This document shows, one piece after another, positions 1 through 8,278 of a DNA stretch of 64,000 bases. Under the pieces are notes generated by a model, which did not search any database, was not told the DNA's origin, and was given only the letters and a program-made list of their open reading frames with translations. The position numbers and the translations under genes were made by a program. The number at the start of each line of letters is the position of its first letter. Position 1 is the stretch's first letter. The stretch is from JAYKJB01 sp035284745 [NCBI: Candidatus Sericytochromatia bacterium] (GTDB lineage Bacteria > Cyanobacteriota > Sericytochromatia > S15B-MN24): assembly GCA_035284745.1 (NCBI GenBank), contig JAYKIL010000034.1:1-64000 (forward strand). The letters run 5' to 3'.

Positions 1-115
1 TTGGTGGCAAGGCGACGTGGACCCACACGTTCCCATCCCGAACACGACCGTGAAACGCGTCAGCAGCGATAATACTACCGGGGAGACCCGGTGGGAAGGT
101 AGCCCGCCGCCAGGA
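1..115 (+). rRNA. rrf: 5S ribosomal RNA (5' end cut by one or two bases)
   Basis: The sequence has the conserved 5S core (cccatcccgaacac near 33-46) and the loop E/helix IV-V block ggggagacccggtgggaaggt near 79-99. The 3' end gccgccagga pairs with the 5' ttggtggc at the window edge, so helix I is almost complete and only the first one or two bases seem to be missing. It is followed at once by a terminator, so it is the distal end of an rRNA operon that lies outside the window. Confidence 0.95.
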
Positions 116-121
116 CCTTTA

Positions 122-168
122 AGCCCCTCTGTTCCCCGTAAGGGTTGAGCAGGGGGGCTGTCCTTTAG
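122..168 (+). terminator. Rho-independent terminator of the rRNA operon
   Basis: A 10-bp stem (agcccctctg at 122-131 with caggggggct at 150-159, one wobble pair) is followed by a short T-rich stretch. It lies just behind the 5S RNA. Confidence 0.8.
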
Positions 169-1187
169 GGGGAATCCGTTGGAATCTGAGCGTCGAGGAA
201 TTTCAACGTGATTTCGTTGAGTTTTTCGATGGATGAGGTCACGGGATTGGTCAGAGGATGCACCATGGGATGTGGCACATTCAGCTGGGCTGGAAATTCA
301 TAAAACCCGTTGCGGGAATTCTTTCCGGTTTTTTCGTGGGCTTCTGTAATGAGCCGTGCTGAGGCCGCCCGATCCGTGGCACTGGTAATAAACTGAATGG
401 GTGCCCGTGTTTTTGGTAGGTCGCGCATCACGTGGTCGCCATAGCGGGCCATCGCGTAGATGGCACCAATGGGGTGGTTCCAGTGCCCTGCCCCTGTGGT
501 GGGTTCGACAGGGCCCCAACTGTGATTGAGGCGGTTCAAAAAACGACTTCCTTGCCCAAAAGTGAGCCGATCCAAGGCCCACATCAGGTGGTGGCCTGTT
601 CTCGCTTTCCAGTCTTGGCTGCCGAGAAATGGCGCGATGGCTACTGCTCCGCGAATTTCCGGGTGTCGGGCAACGAGGTCGAGCGCGACGTTCCCGCCCC
701 CTGAAAGCCCCACGACCTGTACCGGGCCTCCCAGGTGGCGGACGCGATCATAGACTTCATCTGCGTAGCGCCGGTAGCCCAATGCTTCGTGTGACTTCAA
801 TAAATGACCGGGGTCTGATGTCCCGTCTGGTTTTTTGAAGCCGTGACCTGGCAGGCGGGGAATGTACACGTCAAAACCCCGCGCGTAGATTTGCGGCGCC
901 AGTACATCATATTGGTAGGTTCCAGATGACCATCCGTGAAACAGAACTACCACCCCTTTTCCCGTCGGTTGTGGGTGGAGCAGCAATTGGCTGCGGGAAC
1001 CCTCTTGCAGTGGCAGGGCGGCTTCCGCCGCGAGATGCTCCCTCAGCCTTTTTACCGCCGCCGCGCGAGAAATCGTTGCCTTGGTGCGTGTTGCGGGATG
1101 ATGCTCGGGCCTCACTGGGGTGGCCTGAAACCTGGGCCGGGCGTTTATAAGGGGTCTGCGGGAATGAATTGATGTGGTGGGAAGCAT
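165..1187 (-). CDS. Alpha/beta hydrolase (esterase/lipase type)
   Basis: This 340-residue protein has the alpha/beta-hydrolase signature: an oxyanion-hole HGWSSG near residue 84, the nucleophile elbow G-L-S-G-G near 160-164 (Ser162), an acidic residue in SATD near 280 and a late His in VPHPMVHP. The first 75 residues are a basic, low-complexity extension without a clear signal peptide. The family hydrolyses esters such as monoacylglycerols, but the substrate cannot be read from the sequence. It stands alone and is convergent with the rRNA operon, its stop overlapping the rRNA terminator tail. The ATG at 1187 has no strong ribosome site, so a later start is possible. Confidence 0.85.
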   Translation of the reverse strand: MLPTTSIHSRRPLINARPRFQATPVRPEHHPATRTKATISRAAAVKRLREHLAAEAALPLQEGSRSQLLLHPQPTGKGVVVLFHGWSSGTYQYDVLAPQIYARGFDVYIPRLPGHGFKKPDGTSDPGHLLKSHEALGYRRYADEVYDRVRHLGGPVQVVGLSGGGNVALDLVARHPEIRGAVAIAPFLGSQDWKARTGHHLMWALDRLTFGQGSRFLNRLNHSWGPVEPTTGAGHWNHPIGAIYAMARYGDHVMRDLPKTRAPIQFITSATDRAASARLITEAHEKTGKNSRNGFYEFPAQLNVPHPMVHPLTNPVTSSIEKLNEITLKFLDAQIPTDSP

Positions 1188-1332
1188 AATTTTTCTCGCC
1201 GTGGGCCTCGATGAGTTGGTTGGGGCAGGGGCAAGAGGATTATGCCTGTGCGATGTTGCACAGCGGTTTCAAAGCCTTGATACCGACGTTAAGAAAAAGC
1301 AATAAAGCGTTGGAGAAAAGGAAAAAGTCTGT

Positions 1333-2286
1333 TTAATCCATAATTTTTTTGAGAACACCGGAGCAAACCCACGGCTTGCGGGAGAGTTTCTCCCAAGCGA
1401 AGGCATCCACAAGGTGTCCCAGGGTGCAGGCCCCTGGAGTGTCCCTTAAACCCAACGAGTGCCCCAAAATACCCAATAGTTCATCGGCCTGTATCCCCGC
1501 ATGCCTGAGGGCGCGAATATTCGTGCTTTGGTCCCGTTTAGCCAGCCTCTCTCCGTCTGCGTTGAGAACCAGGGGGATGTGTGCGAATCGGGGGATGGGC
1601 AAGTCTAAGGCTTGAAATAGCTGTATTTGTCGAGGGGTTGAATCAAGAAGGTCTGCCCCCCGAACCACTTGATTAATGTTCATCGCCCCATCGTCAACGA
1701 CGACGGCCAGTTGGTAGGCAATGATTTGGTCAGCTCGGCGCAGCACAAAGTCGCCGACGTCTTGGGCCACGTTTTGCTGAATCTCTCCCATCATGAGATC
1801 CGAGAAAAAGACATCTCCTGGGGCCACAGAAAAACGCAACGCGGCTGGCCGCGGAGGCCTCTCTGTGTGCCTTTGTTTTTCGCGACAGAACCCAGGGTAA
1901 GCCGGACCTTCCTCTTGAGGGCCGTGTGGCGCAGATGCGAGGCGACGCAGATCACTTCGGGAGCACGTGCAGGGATAAAGCCTGTTTTCGAGTTTTTGGA
2001 GCGCGGCTGCGAAAAAATCCATCCGCTCGCTCTGGCGATAAGGGCCGTGGGCTCCCCCGACGTCAGGTCCCTCATCCCAATCGAGGCCCAGCCATCGGAG
2101 GTCGTCGAGAATTCTCTCCTCGGCTCCTTCAATGACCCGGGGCTGATCGAGGTCTTCGACGCGAAGAATGAATGTCCCCCGTGACGAGCGAACCGCGAGC
2201 CAGGCGACCAAGGCCGTTCGCAGATTCCCGAGATGTAATTCACCCGTAGGGCTGGGCGCATAGCGTCCGCGTACGTATGAAGGCAT
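1333..2286 (-). CDS. gluQ: Glutamyl-Q tRNA(Asp) synthetase
   Basis: A 317-residue class I synthetase core resembling GltX but lacking the C-terminal anticodon-binding domain, which is the hallmark of GluQ-RS. The HIGH-type motif PSPTGELHLGN is at residues 11-21, a zinc site C-T-C plus Y-P-G-F-C follows at about 105-135, and the KMSKS equivalent is LAKRDQS near 250. Known GluQ-RS enzymes activate glutamate and attach it to queuosine in the wobble position of tRNA-Asp, without needing tRNA for activation. It is a single-gene unit divergent from fliHI. An inverted repeat (ATATCCT-C-AGGATAT, 2285-2299) covers the start codon. Confidence 0.93.
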   Translation of the reverse strand: MPSYVRGRYAPSPTGELHLGNLRTALVAWLAVRSSRGTFILRVEDLDQPRVIEGAEERILDDLRWLGLDWDEGPDVGGAHGPYRQSERMDFFAAALQKLENRLYPCTCSRSDLRRLASAPHGPQEEGPAYPGFCREKQRHTERPPRPAALRFSVAPGDVFFSDLMMGEIQQNVAQDVGDFVLRRADQIIAYQLAVVVDDGAMNINQVVRGADLLDSTPRQIQLFQALDLPIPRFAHIPLVLNADGERLAKRDQSTNIRALRHAGIQADELLGILGHSLGLRDTPGACTLGHLVDAFAWEKLSRKPWVCSGVLKKIMD

Positions 2287-2435
2287 ATCCTCAGGATATC
2301 ACGCAGGTGTAGTCTCACGGCTATGGGCTTGCTCGGTCCCGAAAATGCTATGATAGCGCCCTTGTAACTTGTGCCTGAGTCACTTTGCGGGTACATAATA
2401 GGTAGTCCACTCTGGGAACAATTTCTGGAAGGAAC

Positions 2436-3722
2436 ATGGGACTTTTAAAGGGTTCGAATCTTCGATTCACAACATCTGAGGCCATTGTAGGCGCGGATGT
2501 TATTTTGCCGACCGAGGGCAGTTCGCCCACGGGAGAAGTGGTGTCGACGGTTCCGCTGGAAAATCCTGAAAACGTTTCTGAGACTGTGTCTTGGGAAATT
2601 GACGAGGATGTCGATGACCTTTTTTCAGCAGAGGTGATTGTTGATGAGGAGGAACAAGGCGACAGTGAGTTTTGGCAAGCACCCGTGACCGCCTTTGAGA
2701 AGGTTCGTGAACAGGTCCTGCACGGTGGCGTGGAGGCTTCCGATATGGAGGCCAACGAACAAGGTGAACAGATTCAACAGGCGGCAGCCCCGCTGATGGA
2801 GAAGAGCTTGCGTCAAGCAGAGGATGAACTCCTCTCAGCCACTCCCGATGCTGATTTTTCGACCGTGGCACCCTTCGTCCAACGGAAGGTTGCGGCGGTT
2901 GTCGACCTCGAACTGATTGGTACAGTGAATGAGGTTCGTTGGACTCATTTGCAACGTGTGGAAAAGCAAGTGGTGGACGGAGCGGAAGATATCGCAAACG
3001 GTCTGGTCGCAGATTTTCCCGAGGGTGCCTTTATAGAGTTGATGTCTCGGCGCGAATCTATTCTCTCTGCGGCGCGCCTTGAGGCGGAACGCTTGGTCTT
3101 GGAGGCCATGACACAGAGTGCAGAAACGATGTCACAGGCGGAACAAGCCCGTGCTGCCGCGATGCAAGAGTTAGAAGCAGACCGCACGGCGATTCTGGAC
3201 GGTTTGCGGCAACAGGCCTACCAGGAGGGTTATCAGGAAGGCAAGTCTGCCGGAGAGGCCGAGGCAGCCCAATATATTTCCGATGCGATTCACAAGTTCA
3301 ATGAAATGGTCATGGCGTTTCCCGCCGCCGTTAAACAGAATGAAGAGAAATTGGTTACCTTAGCGCTGGAAATTGCGCGAAAAGTGATACATGAGGAAAT
3401 TTCACTTCAGCCGGAGATTGTTCAAAGTACGGTAGAGGCCGCTCTGAAGAGGGTTTCTGATCTTGAACAGGTGGTTGTGAAGGTGAATCCTCTAGATCTA
3501 GATTTGATTTTGCCTAAACAGGAATCTTTCAAAGCACTTGTGCCGGACGTGCAGAATTTTTCAATTGAGGGAAGTCATACCATTCAGCGTGGGGGCTGTG
3601 TGATTGAGACGAATTCGGGCAGCATCAACGCCACGATTCAAGCCCAACTCGGCATTGTAGATGAGATGTTCAAAAAAGTTCGCGCCGAGTATGAGGATGA
3701 ATTGTTAGGAGAAATCAATTAG
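2436..3722 (+). CDS. fliH: Flagellar assembly protein FliH with a long acidic N-terminal extension
   Basis: The last 200 or so residues match FliH/YscL: a helical region with repeated YQEGYQEGKSAGEAEA glycine-spaced segments near 265, followed by the conserved QNEEKLVTLALEIARKVI block and a C-terminal beta-alpha domain. FliH binds the FliI ATPase and restrains it at the flagellar export gate. The protein has 428 residues, against roughly 230-260 for typical FliH; the extra N-terminal part is acidic and apparently disordered (many Glu/Asp). The ATG at 2436 follows ggaaggaac. The stop codon abuts the fliI start, so the two are translationally coupled. Confidence 0.88.
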   Translation: MGLLKGSNLRFTTSEAIVGADVILPTEGSSPTGEVVSTVPLENPENVSETVSWEIDEDVDDLFSAEVIVDEEEQGDSEFWQAPVTAFEKVREQVLHGGVEASDMEANEQGEQIQQAAAPLMEKSLRQAEDELLSATPDADFSTVAPFVQRKVAAVVDLELIGTVNEVRWTHLQRVEKQVVDGAEDIANGLVADFPEGAFIELMSRRESILSAARLEAERLVLEAMTQSAETMSQAEQARAAAMQELEADRTAILDGLRQQAYQEGYQEGKSAGEAEAAQYISDAIHKFNEMVMAFPAAVKQNEEKLVTLALEIARKVIHEEISLQPEIVQSTVEAALKRVSDLEQVVVKVNPLDLDLILPKQESFKALVPDVQNFSIEGSHTIQRGGCVIETNSGSINATIQAQLGIVDEMFKKVRAEYEDELLGEIN

Positions 3723-5057
3723 ATGAGCGTGTCCGCTTCTGAGATTCGCTTCGATTTTGATAATTATATGTTCGCGCTCCAGGGCTTGGACACGATCCGT
3801 GCCAAAGGCGCCGTCGTTCAGCTGATTGGCCTGGTGATTGAGGCTTTGCTTCAAGGGGTCAGGATTGGTGAATTGTGTTACATCCGCTCGCAGGACAAGC
3901 AGCGAGTTTACCCGGCAGAGGTCGTTGGTTTTAAAGCGCGCAGGGTTTTGTTGATGCCTTTGGCTGATATTCAGGGCATTGGCGCCGGGTGCGAGGTTGT
4001 CGCGACCAATCGATTGGTTTCGGTGAAGGTGGGGCCACGCCTGCTGGGCCGCGTGGTGGACGGCATTGGTAATCCAATGGACGGTAAAGGGCCCATCATC
4101 GCTCAGGCGGAGTATCCTTTGGATAATGCTCCTCCGAATCCCATTCGTCGGGCACGCATCACGAATATTATGCCGGTGGGTGTGCGGGCCATTGATGCGT
4201 TTTTGACTTACGGAGAAGGACAGCGGATTGGTCTTTTCGCGGGTTCAGGCGTCGGAAAATCGACGCTCTTGGGGATGATTGCGAGAAACGCCAAAGCGGA
4301 TATCAATGTTTTGTGTCTGGTGGGTGAGCGTGGTCGTGAGGTGAATGAATTCATTGAGGATTCCATGGGAGAGGAGGGAATGGCTCGCTCCGTGGTGGTT
4401 TGCGCGACTTCTGATATGTCGTCATTGCTTCGCATGAAGGCTCCTCAGACCGCATCTGCGATTGCGGAGTACTTTCGCGACCAAGGCAAAAAAGTGTTTC
4501 TGATGATGGATTCCGTGACGCGTTTTGCGATGGCGCAGCGGGAGGTTGGCCTGGCTATCGGAGAGCCTCCCTCGACCAAGGGATACACGCCATCGGTATT
4601 TGCCACCCTTCCGCGTTTGCTCGAACGCGCCGGAATGTCGGATCGTGGTTCCATCACCGCCTTATATACGGTGTTGGTTGAGGGTGGCGATATGGAGGAC
4701 CCCATCGCGGACGCTGTACGCGGGATATTAGATGGCCACATTATCATGGCGAGAAAGATCGCTGATCAAGGGATTTATCCAGCGATCGATATTTTGCCCA
4801 GCGTCAGCCGCTTGATACAACAATTGCAACCCAAGGAGCAATATTTGGCGCAACAAGACGTCAGGACGATGATGGCCAATTTACGAGAGGTCCAGGATAT
4901 GCTCACCATCGGGGCATATGTGAGGGGGTCTAATCCTGATTATGACCGCGCGATTGCAATGAAAGACTTAATTAAGGATTTTTGCAAACAGAGAACGGAT
5001 GAAAAGTCTAACCTAGAGGAGGCTTGGGGATCCGTGCGAATGCTCGCCGGGCGTTAA
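3723..5057 (+). CDS. fliI: Flagellum-specific ATPase FliI
   Basis: At 444 residues this is full length for FliI/T3SS ATPases. It shows the Walker A motif GSGVGKST near 174-181, the catalytic GERGRE, the Walker B VFLMMDSVTR, and the family-typical PxxKGYTPSVF and QPKEQYL segments. It hydrolyses ATP at the cytoplasmic face of the flagellar export apparatus to help unfold and load export substrates. The start directly follows the fliH stop. A second export component, flhB, is 43 kb away in the same window, so the flagellar genes are dispersed. A non-flagellar type III ATPase is the alternative, but no injectisome genes are seen. Confidence 0.93.
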   Translation: MSVSASEIRFDFDNYMFALQGLDTIRAKGAVVQLIGLVIEALLQGVRIGELCYIRSQDKQRVYPAEVVGFKARRVLLMPLADIQGIGAGCEVVATNRLVSVKVGPRLLGRVVDGIGNPMDGKGPIIAQAEYPLDNAPPNPIRRARITNIMPVGVRAIDAFLTYGEGQRIGLFAGSGVGKSTLLGMIARNAKADINVLCLVGERGREVNEFIEDSMGEEGMARSVVVCATSDMSSLLRMKAPQTASAIAEYFRDQGKKVFLMMDSVTRFAMAQREVGLAIGEPPSTKGYTPSVFATLPRLLERAGMSDRGSITALYTVLVEGGDMEDPIADAVRGILDGHIIMARKIADQGIYPAIDILPSVSRLIQQLQPKEQYLAQQDVRTMMANLREVQDMLTIGAYVRGSNPDYDRAIAMKDLIKDFCKQRTDEKSNLEEAWGSVRMLAGR

Positions 5058-5079
5058 GGGTCCGGAGGCTGAATCAGTC

Positions 5080-6045
5080 TCACCTTATTTCACGATGGGA
5101 TGGGGCTTGTGCTTCACACAACAGTTGCATTGCCCGGAGGCAGTCTGCTGATATTTGTTCCTTGAGCGCGTCCAATGAGGGGAATGCTTGTTCACCCCGC
5201 AGGTGGTGCATTAGAAATAGGCGAAGTTTCTGACCGTAAAGGTCTCCGCCTCCCGTGAGAAGATGAACCTCCACCCGAACCTCTTTGCCCTCGACGGTCG
5301 GCCGGCATCCAATGTTGACCACGGCGGGTTCGTGAAGACCATTTATTTTCGCAACGCAGGCATAGACGCCATAAGCGGGTAGCAACTTGTCACTCGGTAT
5401 GGCTAGATTGGCTGTTGGAAAGCCAATGGTTCGCCCGCGTTTGTCGCCATGAACGACATGTCCCTCAAGGGTGTAAGGATATCCAAGCAAGTCTTTCACC
5501 GCGTCTACCCGACCCTCTTGAACCAGAGAACGCAAGCGGGAACTGCTGATTACGCCCCGTTCATCTTCAACGGGTGGAACAATCTCAACCGAGATTCCGC
5601 GCTCGTTTCCAAGGGCCTGCAGGCTTTCGGGCGTTCCTGTCTGAGCGTGTCCGAAGCGGAAGTTGAACCCGGTTACGATGCCCCTCAAGCCAAGATTTCG
5701 GTGCAAGATTTCTTCTACGAATTGCTCTGGCGTGAGTTTGGACAGGGCCTGAGTAAAATGAGCCGCATACACTGTATCGATACCGGCGGCTTCAAGGCGT
5801 TCAAGCTTTTCACTCCACGGGGTCAACAATTGAGGCGCGTGGTCTGGCCGTAAGATTGTGCGGGGGTGTTCCACAAAGGTAAAAACGGCACACGGCACTC
5901 CCAACCGTTGCGCTTTGGCTTGTGCCACGTCAAATAACCTCTGATGCCCACGATGCAGACCATCAAAAGTTCCAATTGCAACGACTGCGCCCAAAGTATG
6001 GTTGGTGTTGGGGCCTTCTGGATAATGGAAGTAATGCAGATTCAT
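5080..6045 (-). CDS. ribF: Bifunctional riboflavin kinase / FAD synthetase
   Basis: A 321-residue protein with both RibF modules. The N-terminal FMN adenylyltransferase has the GTFDGLHRGH motif at 25-34 and FNFRFG plus ISSSRLR further on. The C-terminal flavokinase domain has GRTIGFPTANL near 205-215 and GVYACVA and GCRPTVEG after it. It turns riboflavin into FMN and then FAD. It is convergent with fliI (22 bp between stops) and lies downstream of the trmH-like gene on the same strand. The ATG at 6045 lacks a Shine-Dalgarno sequence, but the N-terminus length fits the family. Confidence 0.95.
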   Translation of the reverse strand: MNLHYFHYPEGPNTNHTLGAVVAIGTFDGLHRGHQRLFDVAQAKAQRLGVPCAVFTFVEHPRTILRPDHAPQLLTPWSEKLERLEAAGIDTVYAAHFTQALSKLTPEQFVEEILHRNLGLRGIVTGFNFRFGHAQTGTPESLQALGNERGISVEIVPPVEDERGVISSSRLRSLVQEGRVDAVKDLLGYPYTLEGHVVHGDKRGRTIGFPTANLAIPSDKLLPAYGVYACVAKINGLHEPAVVNIGCRPTVEGKEVRVEVHLLTGGGDLYGQKLRLFLMHHLRGEQAFPSLDALKEQISADCLRAMQLLCEAQAPSHREIR

Positions 6046-6116
6046 AAAGGAGCACCGGGGGGATGCCCGAACGGCAAGCCCAGAGCAATTCTATCACGGT
6101 GGAATGAGGCTTGCGG

Positions 6117-6884
6117 CTAGAGGCGCTGCCGGACGGTTTCAAATAAACACACGGTCGCGGCCATGGCCGCGTTCAGGCTTTCGGCTTTTCCCGGAATTGG
6201 TATCTTAAGGGTTTTCGATGTCAGCGCTATTGCCTCATCGGGTAATCCGCTCCCTTCATTACCGATGACAAAAATAGCCCCCCCCCGTAGATCCTGGTGA
6301 TAAAGCGACTCGGCGCCGGACAGGGCCAATGCGTAAATGGACGTGGTTGGATACCCCTCGCGCACCTGGGCGAGGGTGGTAGATATGATAGGGAGGTGAA
6401 AGCAGGATCCCATCGTCGCTCGCACACACTTGGGGGCCCACGGATCCGTGGAACCCTCCGTGACGAAGACAGCGTCAGCGTGGGCCGCATCAGCCGAACG
6501 AATGATGGCCCCAAGATTTCCAGGATCTTGAAGCTGATGGGTTGCAACCCCCAATGAAAGCGGGCGTCCGATGGATATACCTTGGGCGGGCTTGGGAAAG
6601 ATGGCAACGACCTCGACTGCGGTGTCTGTCGTGCTGATAGCGGTCATTAAACTCTCGGAAACGATGAACGACTCATCAAGTGCTTCTTCAAGCAAATTTT
6701 TGCACCACCACGCCTCCACTGCGAAGACGGTGTGCGGTCGCATTCCAGAGTCGAGGGCTTCGCGTAATAGTTTTTCTCCCTCGACCAAAAACAAACCCGT
6801 ACGGTCGCGTTCTTTTTTTTTAGTTAATGCGCGAGCAAGTTTGATGCGAGGATTGTGGGTACTGGTGAGGAGTGGCAGGGGCAT
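6117..6884 (-). CDS. TrmH-family (SpoU) RNA 2'-O-methyltransferase
   Basis: The protein (about 255 residues from the chosen start) has the substrate-binding N-terminal domain and the SPOUT knot motifs: HQLQDPGNLGAIIRSADA (motif 1), FVIGNEGSGLPDE (motif 2) and IPIPGKAESLNAAMAA (motif 3). Such enzymes methylate ribose 2'-OH groups in rRNA or tRNA; the exact target is not readable here. I place the start at the ATG at 6884 and not at the upstream TTG at 6914, because a terminator hairpin (6901-6928) covers the region in between. It follows rplT, a placement also common in Firmicutes. Confidence 0.88.
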   Translation of the reverse strand: MPLPLLTSTHNPRIKLARALTKKKERDRTGLFLVEGEKLLREALDSGMRPHTVFAVEAWWCKNLLEEALDESFIVSESLMTAISTTDTAVEVVAIFPKPAQGISIGRPLSLGVATHQLQDPGNLGAIIRSADAAHADAVFVTEGSTDPWAPKCVRATMGSCFHLPIISTTLAQVREGYPTTSIYALALSGAESLYHQDLRGGAIFVIGNEGSGLPDEAIALTSKTLKIPIPGKAESLNAAMAATVCLFETVRQRL

Positions 6885-6893
6885 CGAGTGATA

Positions 6894-6928
6894 AGGATAA
6901 ACCCCTCTTCCCAAGCGGAAAGAGGGGT
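6894..6928 (-). terminator. Rho-independent terminator of infC-rpmI-rplT
   Basis: On the minus strand a perfect 9-bp stem (ACCCCTCTT with AAGAGGGGT, 6901-6909 and 6920-6928) is followed by TTATCCTTAT. It ends the ribosomal operon 19 bases after rplT and separates it from the trmH-like gene. Confidence 0.75.
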
Positions 6929-6946
6929 CGCAGGTTCAGACAGGCT

Positions 6947-7303
6947 TTACGCGCTGAGGCTCTTTTTGGCCGAAGAAACCAACATATTGAAGGTGGTCTG
7001 GTCATTGACCGCCAGATCCGCGAGAACCTTGCGGTTCACTTCAATTTGAGCCTTTTTGAGGCCATTGATTAACTGGCTGTACGACATTCCTTCCAGGCGG
7101 GCAGCGGCGTTAATGCGTTGAATCCAAAGGCTCCGGAAGTCACGCTTCTTCTTCCGACGGTCGCGGTAGGCGTGCTTCAGTGCCCGCATCATCGCTTGGT
7201 TGGATGCCCGGAATACTTTACTCAGGGATCCGCGGAAACCCTTTGTGAGTTTGAAAACTTTTTTATGCTTGTTTCGGTTGGCTACACCACGTTTGACACG
7301 CAT
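6947..7303 (-). CDS. rplT: 50S ribosomal protein L20
   Basis: The 118-residue protein is full length and matches L20 throughout: the basic N-terminus [15 protein letters not shown], the central [15 protein letters not shown] stretch and the [20 protein letters not shown] segment. L20 binds 23S rRNA early in large-subunit assembly and in several bacteria also represses its own operon through the mRNA leader. It is the last gene of infC-rpmI-rplT and is followed by a terminator. Confidence 0.98.
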   Translation of the reverse strand: MRVKRGVANRNKHKKVFKLTKGFRGSLSKVFRASNQAMMRALKHAYRDRRKKKRDFRSLWIQRINAAARLEGMSYSQLINGLKKAQIEVNRKVLADLAVNDQTTFNMLVSSAKKSLSA

Positions 7304-7340
7304 TGAGGGAGGCTCCTTTTGTAATAGCGAATGCTAGCAA

Positions 7341-7550
7341 TCAGCGCAGGTACTTGGGATAAGGCAGAGCAAGCTTGACGCGCTTTTCGTCAGCATCATC
7401 AACCACTGCTTCACCCGTCAGACGGTTTTTCCGCGCTGGAGATTTCCAGACGAGAAGGTGCTTACCACCCGCTTTACGACGAATTAATTTTCCGGAACCG
7501 CTGACTGCAAAGCGCTTCGCAGACGCGCGATGCGTTTTCATTTTAGGCAT
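7341..7550 (-). CDS. rpmI: 50S ribosomal protein L35
   Basis: A 69-residue basic protein with the typical L35 opening MPKMKTHRASAKRFAVSGSG and the KLIRRKAGGKHL segment. It is the middle gene of the infC-rpmI-rplT operon, five bases behind the infC stop. Confidence 0.97.
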   Translation of the reverse strand: MPKMKTHRASAKRFAVSGSGKLIRRKAGGKHLLVWKSPARKNRLTGEAVVDDADEKRVKLALPYPKYLR

Positions 7551-7555
7551 CTGGA

Positions 7556-8074
7556 TTACTTCTCCTTTTTCGGCGCGACGATGATGAACAGCGTTCGCCC
7601 TTCCTGGCGAGGTTCACGCTCAAGAACTGCAATCTCTTCAACGTCACGCACAAAGCGCATTAACAACTCAGTAGCGAGGCTGCTGTGCTGAACTTCGCGG
7701 CCGCGAAAGCGTATTGTTACTTTAACTTTGTCGCCCTCTTTGATGAATTTCTGCAAAGAGCGGAGGCGAACTTGATAGTCGTGTTCGCCAATTTTGTAGC
7801 TCAAGGTCAGTTCCTTGAGACTCACGACGTGCTGTTTCTTTTTTGCTTCGCGGTTTTTCTTTTCGAGTTCGAACTTGTGACGGCCATAATCCATGATCTT
7901 GGCGACGGGAGGATTGGCATCCGCCGCAACCAATACCAAATCAAGGCCTTTCTCGTGAGCAATTCGAAGTGCTTCACGGGAGGCCAAAATGCCGAGCTGT
8001 TCACCGTTCTCATCGATAGTTCGAAGTTCGCGTGCGCGAATTCGCTCGTTGATGATTGCCATTTCCTTGAGAAT
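7556..8074 (-). CDS. infC: Translation initiation factor IF-3, probably with an ATT start codon
   Basis: Both IF-3 domains are present: the N-terminal INERIRARELRTIDENGEQLG and the C-terminal domain with VRLRSLQKFIKEGDKVKVTIRFRGRE. IF-3 keeps the 30S subunit free and proofreads start codons. In the minus-strand sequence a strong GGAGG is followed after eight bases by an in-frame ATT (8074-8072). A TTG just before the GGAGG and an ATG at 8062 are the alternatives. A rare ATT start is well known for infC, where IF-3 rejects its own start codon as feedback, so I prefer it. The resulting length, about 172 residues, is normal. Confidence 0.93.
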   Translation of the reverse strand: MLKEMAIINERIRARELRTIDENGEQLGILASREALRIAHEKGLDLVLVAADANPPVAKIMDYGRHKFELEKKNREAKKKQHVVSLKELTLSYKIGEHDYQVRLRSLQKFIKEGDKVKVTIRFRGREVQHSSLATELLMRFVRDVEEIAVLEREPRQEGRTLFIIVAPKKEK

Positions 8075-8093
8075 GGTTTGTTCCTCCAAATAA

Positions 8094-8117
8094 AAGCGAG
8101 CAGGTGTTTTTCACCTG
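8094..8117 (-). promoter_or_regulatory. Terminator-like hairpin in the infC leader (candidate attenuator)
   Basis: A perfect 9-bp stem (GAGCAGGTG with CACCTGCTC, loop AAAAA) sits in the 5' leader about 10 bases before the infC ribosome site and is followed on the minus strand by GCTTTTATTT. This looks like an intrinsic terminator placed in the leader, as in the L20- or IF3-controlled infC leaders of other bacteria. Function is inferred. Confidence 0.6.
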
Positions 8118-8234
8118 CTCGACCACTGACTTTAAAACTGAAGTTTTAAAATTTTTGGCCTCGGTTACCACAGCGAACTCTTACGTTGCCGGGTGAGAAG
8201 GTGTTACCTCTGCTTGCACCAAAGAACACCTCAG

Positions 8235-8262
8235 TTTATGGGAGAGGTAAGGGCTTTGTCAA
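8235..8262 (-). promoter_or_regulatory. Promoter of infC-rpmI-rplT
   Basis: A perfect -35 TTGACA (8262-8257) is followed after 16 bases by CATAAA (8240-8235). The predicted transcript would begin near 8228 and carry a leader of about 150 nt that contains the attenuator-like hairpin. The interval 8075-8278 holds no gene. Confidence 0.6.
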
Positions 8263-8278
8263 GCCGGGTGAAGACTGT

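Noticed and set aside
1333-2286. Full glutamyl-tRNA synthetase (gltX)
   Set aside because: The protein has only 317 residues and lacks the C-terminal anticodon-binding domain; it fits GluQ-RS.
6885-6914. Upstream TTG start for the TrmH-like protein
   Set aside because: It lies inside the terminator stem of the rplT operon.
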